NCBI RefSeq assembly: GCF_028885415.1
Contig: NZ_CP118527.1
Span: 6,076,001 to 6,140,000, forward strand
Direction: 5' to 3'
DNA length: 64,000 bases
Source: Streptomyces coeruleorubidus
GTDB taxonomy: Bacteria > Actinomycetota > Actinomycetes > Streptomycetales > Streptomycetaceae
The translations under genes were made by a program, and so were the position numbers. The notes below the pieces were generated by a model. That model saw only the letters and a program-made list of their open reading frames with translations. It did no database searches and was not told where the DNA came from. Positions 63,701 to 64,000 of the stretch are shown piece by piece. How positions within the stretch are numbered: position 1 is the first letter of the stretch; each line of letters starts with the position of its first letter.

Positions 63701-64000
63701 GTGAGTACGGAACGACGCGAGCCCCTGGACCGCCGACGCGTCGCGGACACCGCGCTGCGGCTGTTGAACGAGGTGGGCCTGGACGGCCTGACCCTGCGCG
63801 CCATCGCCCGGGAACTGGACGTGAAGGCACCCGCCCTCTACTGGCACTTCAAGGACAAGCAGGCGCTGCTCGACGAGATGGCGACGGAGATGTACCGCCG
63901 GATGGTCGCCGGGGCCTCGCTCGATCCGGCCGACACCTGGCGGGAACGGCTGCTGAAGGCCAACCGGGGGCTGCGTGCCGCCCTGCTGGGCTACCGGGAC
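63701..64000 (+). CDS. TetR-family regulator, N-terminal part (3' end outside window)
   Basis: 100 codons are visible, open to the window end. They give a TetR HTH: RRRVADTALRLLNEVGLDGL, TLRAIARELDVKAPALYWHF and KDKQALLDEMATEM. This is the TetR class in which the HTH ends with LYWHFKDK, as in tetracycline-type repressors. GTG 63701 has no ribosome site and lies 7 bases after a TAAGTT box, so it is probably leaderless. It should bind the two palindromes upstream and control the divergent monooxygenase. Confidence 0.9.
   Translation, partial: MSTERREPLDRRRVADTALRLLNEVGLDGLTLRAIARELDVKAPALYWHFKDKQALLDEMATEMYRRMVAGASLDPADTWRERLLKANRGLRAALLGYRD

Overview
This is a high-GC actinomycete chromosome window, almost certainly Streptomyces. 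The signs are about 70% GC with strong third-position GC bias, many GTG starts, four-base ATGA/GTGA gene overlaps, leaderless-looking starts 7-8 bases after a TANNNT box, and gene families and order (mdh, choline oxidase/OpuA operon, glyA, trpS, dac, SCO4848-type protein, sdhCDAB, acyl-CoA mutase) that resemble from memory the core region around mdh-sdh of Streptomyces coelicolor. No rRNA, tRNA, IS element, integrase or CRISPR array was seen. The first gene (mdh) and the last (tetR) are cut by the window edges.

Layout. 1-0.6 kb: end of malate dehydrogenase and its terminator. 0.9-8.1 kb: glycine-betaine locus, with betaine aldehyde dehydrogenase and choline oxidase to make the osmolyte and an OpuA/ProU-type ABC importer to take it up. 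8.1-11.7 kb: two AhpD-like genes and a PEP-mutase-like gene, divergent from a MocR/PdxR regulator, with a third AhpD-like gene beyond it. 11.8-20.1 kb: a translationally coupled accessory operon that looks like a small aromatic biosynthetic cluster: fused aminodeoxychorismate synthase (PabAB) with a repeat-filled linker, a benzoate-CoA-ligase-like enzyme, a second AMP-forming ligase, a flavin monooxygenase, a class IV aminotransferase/ADC lyase, and a membrane ABM-domain protein upstream. Together they should make and activate 4-aminobenzoate and hydroxylate it or a derivative. I do not recognise the product, and this is the best candidate here for an undescribed system. 20.2-22.7 kb: DMT transporter, small lipoprotein, glutathionylspermidine-synthase-like ATP-grasp protein. 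22.8-24.4 kb: glyA behind a ZTP riboswitch. 24.4-27.6 kb: two related membrane proteins (one frameshifted) and an ECF sigma/membrane-partner pair. 27.7-29.5 kb: trpS and a 2H phosphoesterase.

29.5-34.6 kb: a complete set of homologues of the mycobacterial decaprenylphosphoryl-arabinose pathway (DprE2, DprE1, PAP2 phosphatase, UbiA-type phosphoribosyltransferase, GtrA), followed by a YihY membrane protein. 34.6-40.5 kb: DD-carboxypeptidase, SCO4848-type protein, metallophosphoesterase with a long linker, orphan solute-binding protein and TetR. 40.7-42.6 kb: a lower-GC pair (CGNR regulator and epoxide hydrolase) sharing a repeat-rich divergent promoter. 42.7-46.1 kb: succinate dehydrogenase. 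46.3-50.5 kb: OHCU decarboxylase, GH20 hexosaminidase and three unassigned proteins. 50.5-59.8 kb: envelope block with two PGRP-type amidases, two paralogous ECF sigma/membrane-partner pairs and an L,D-transpeptidase. 59.9-64 kb: acyl-CoA mutase large subunit, LysE exporter, and a frameshifted flavin monooxygenase divergent from a TetR regulator with two clear palindromic operators.

Three reading frames look damaged: 24457-25007, 62231-63627 and possibly the N-terminus at about 54.8-54.95 kb. Each could be a real mutation or a one-base sequence error. Family assignments come from motifs and remembered family features; no database search was run.
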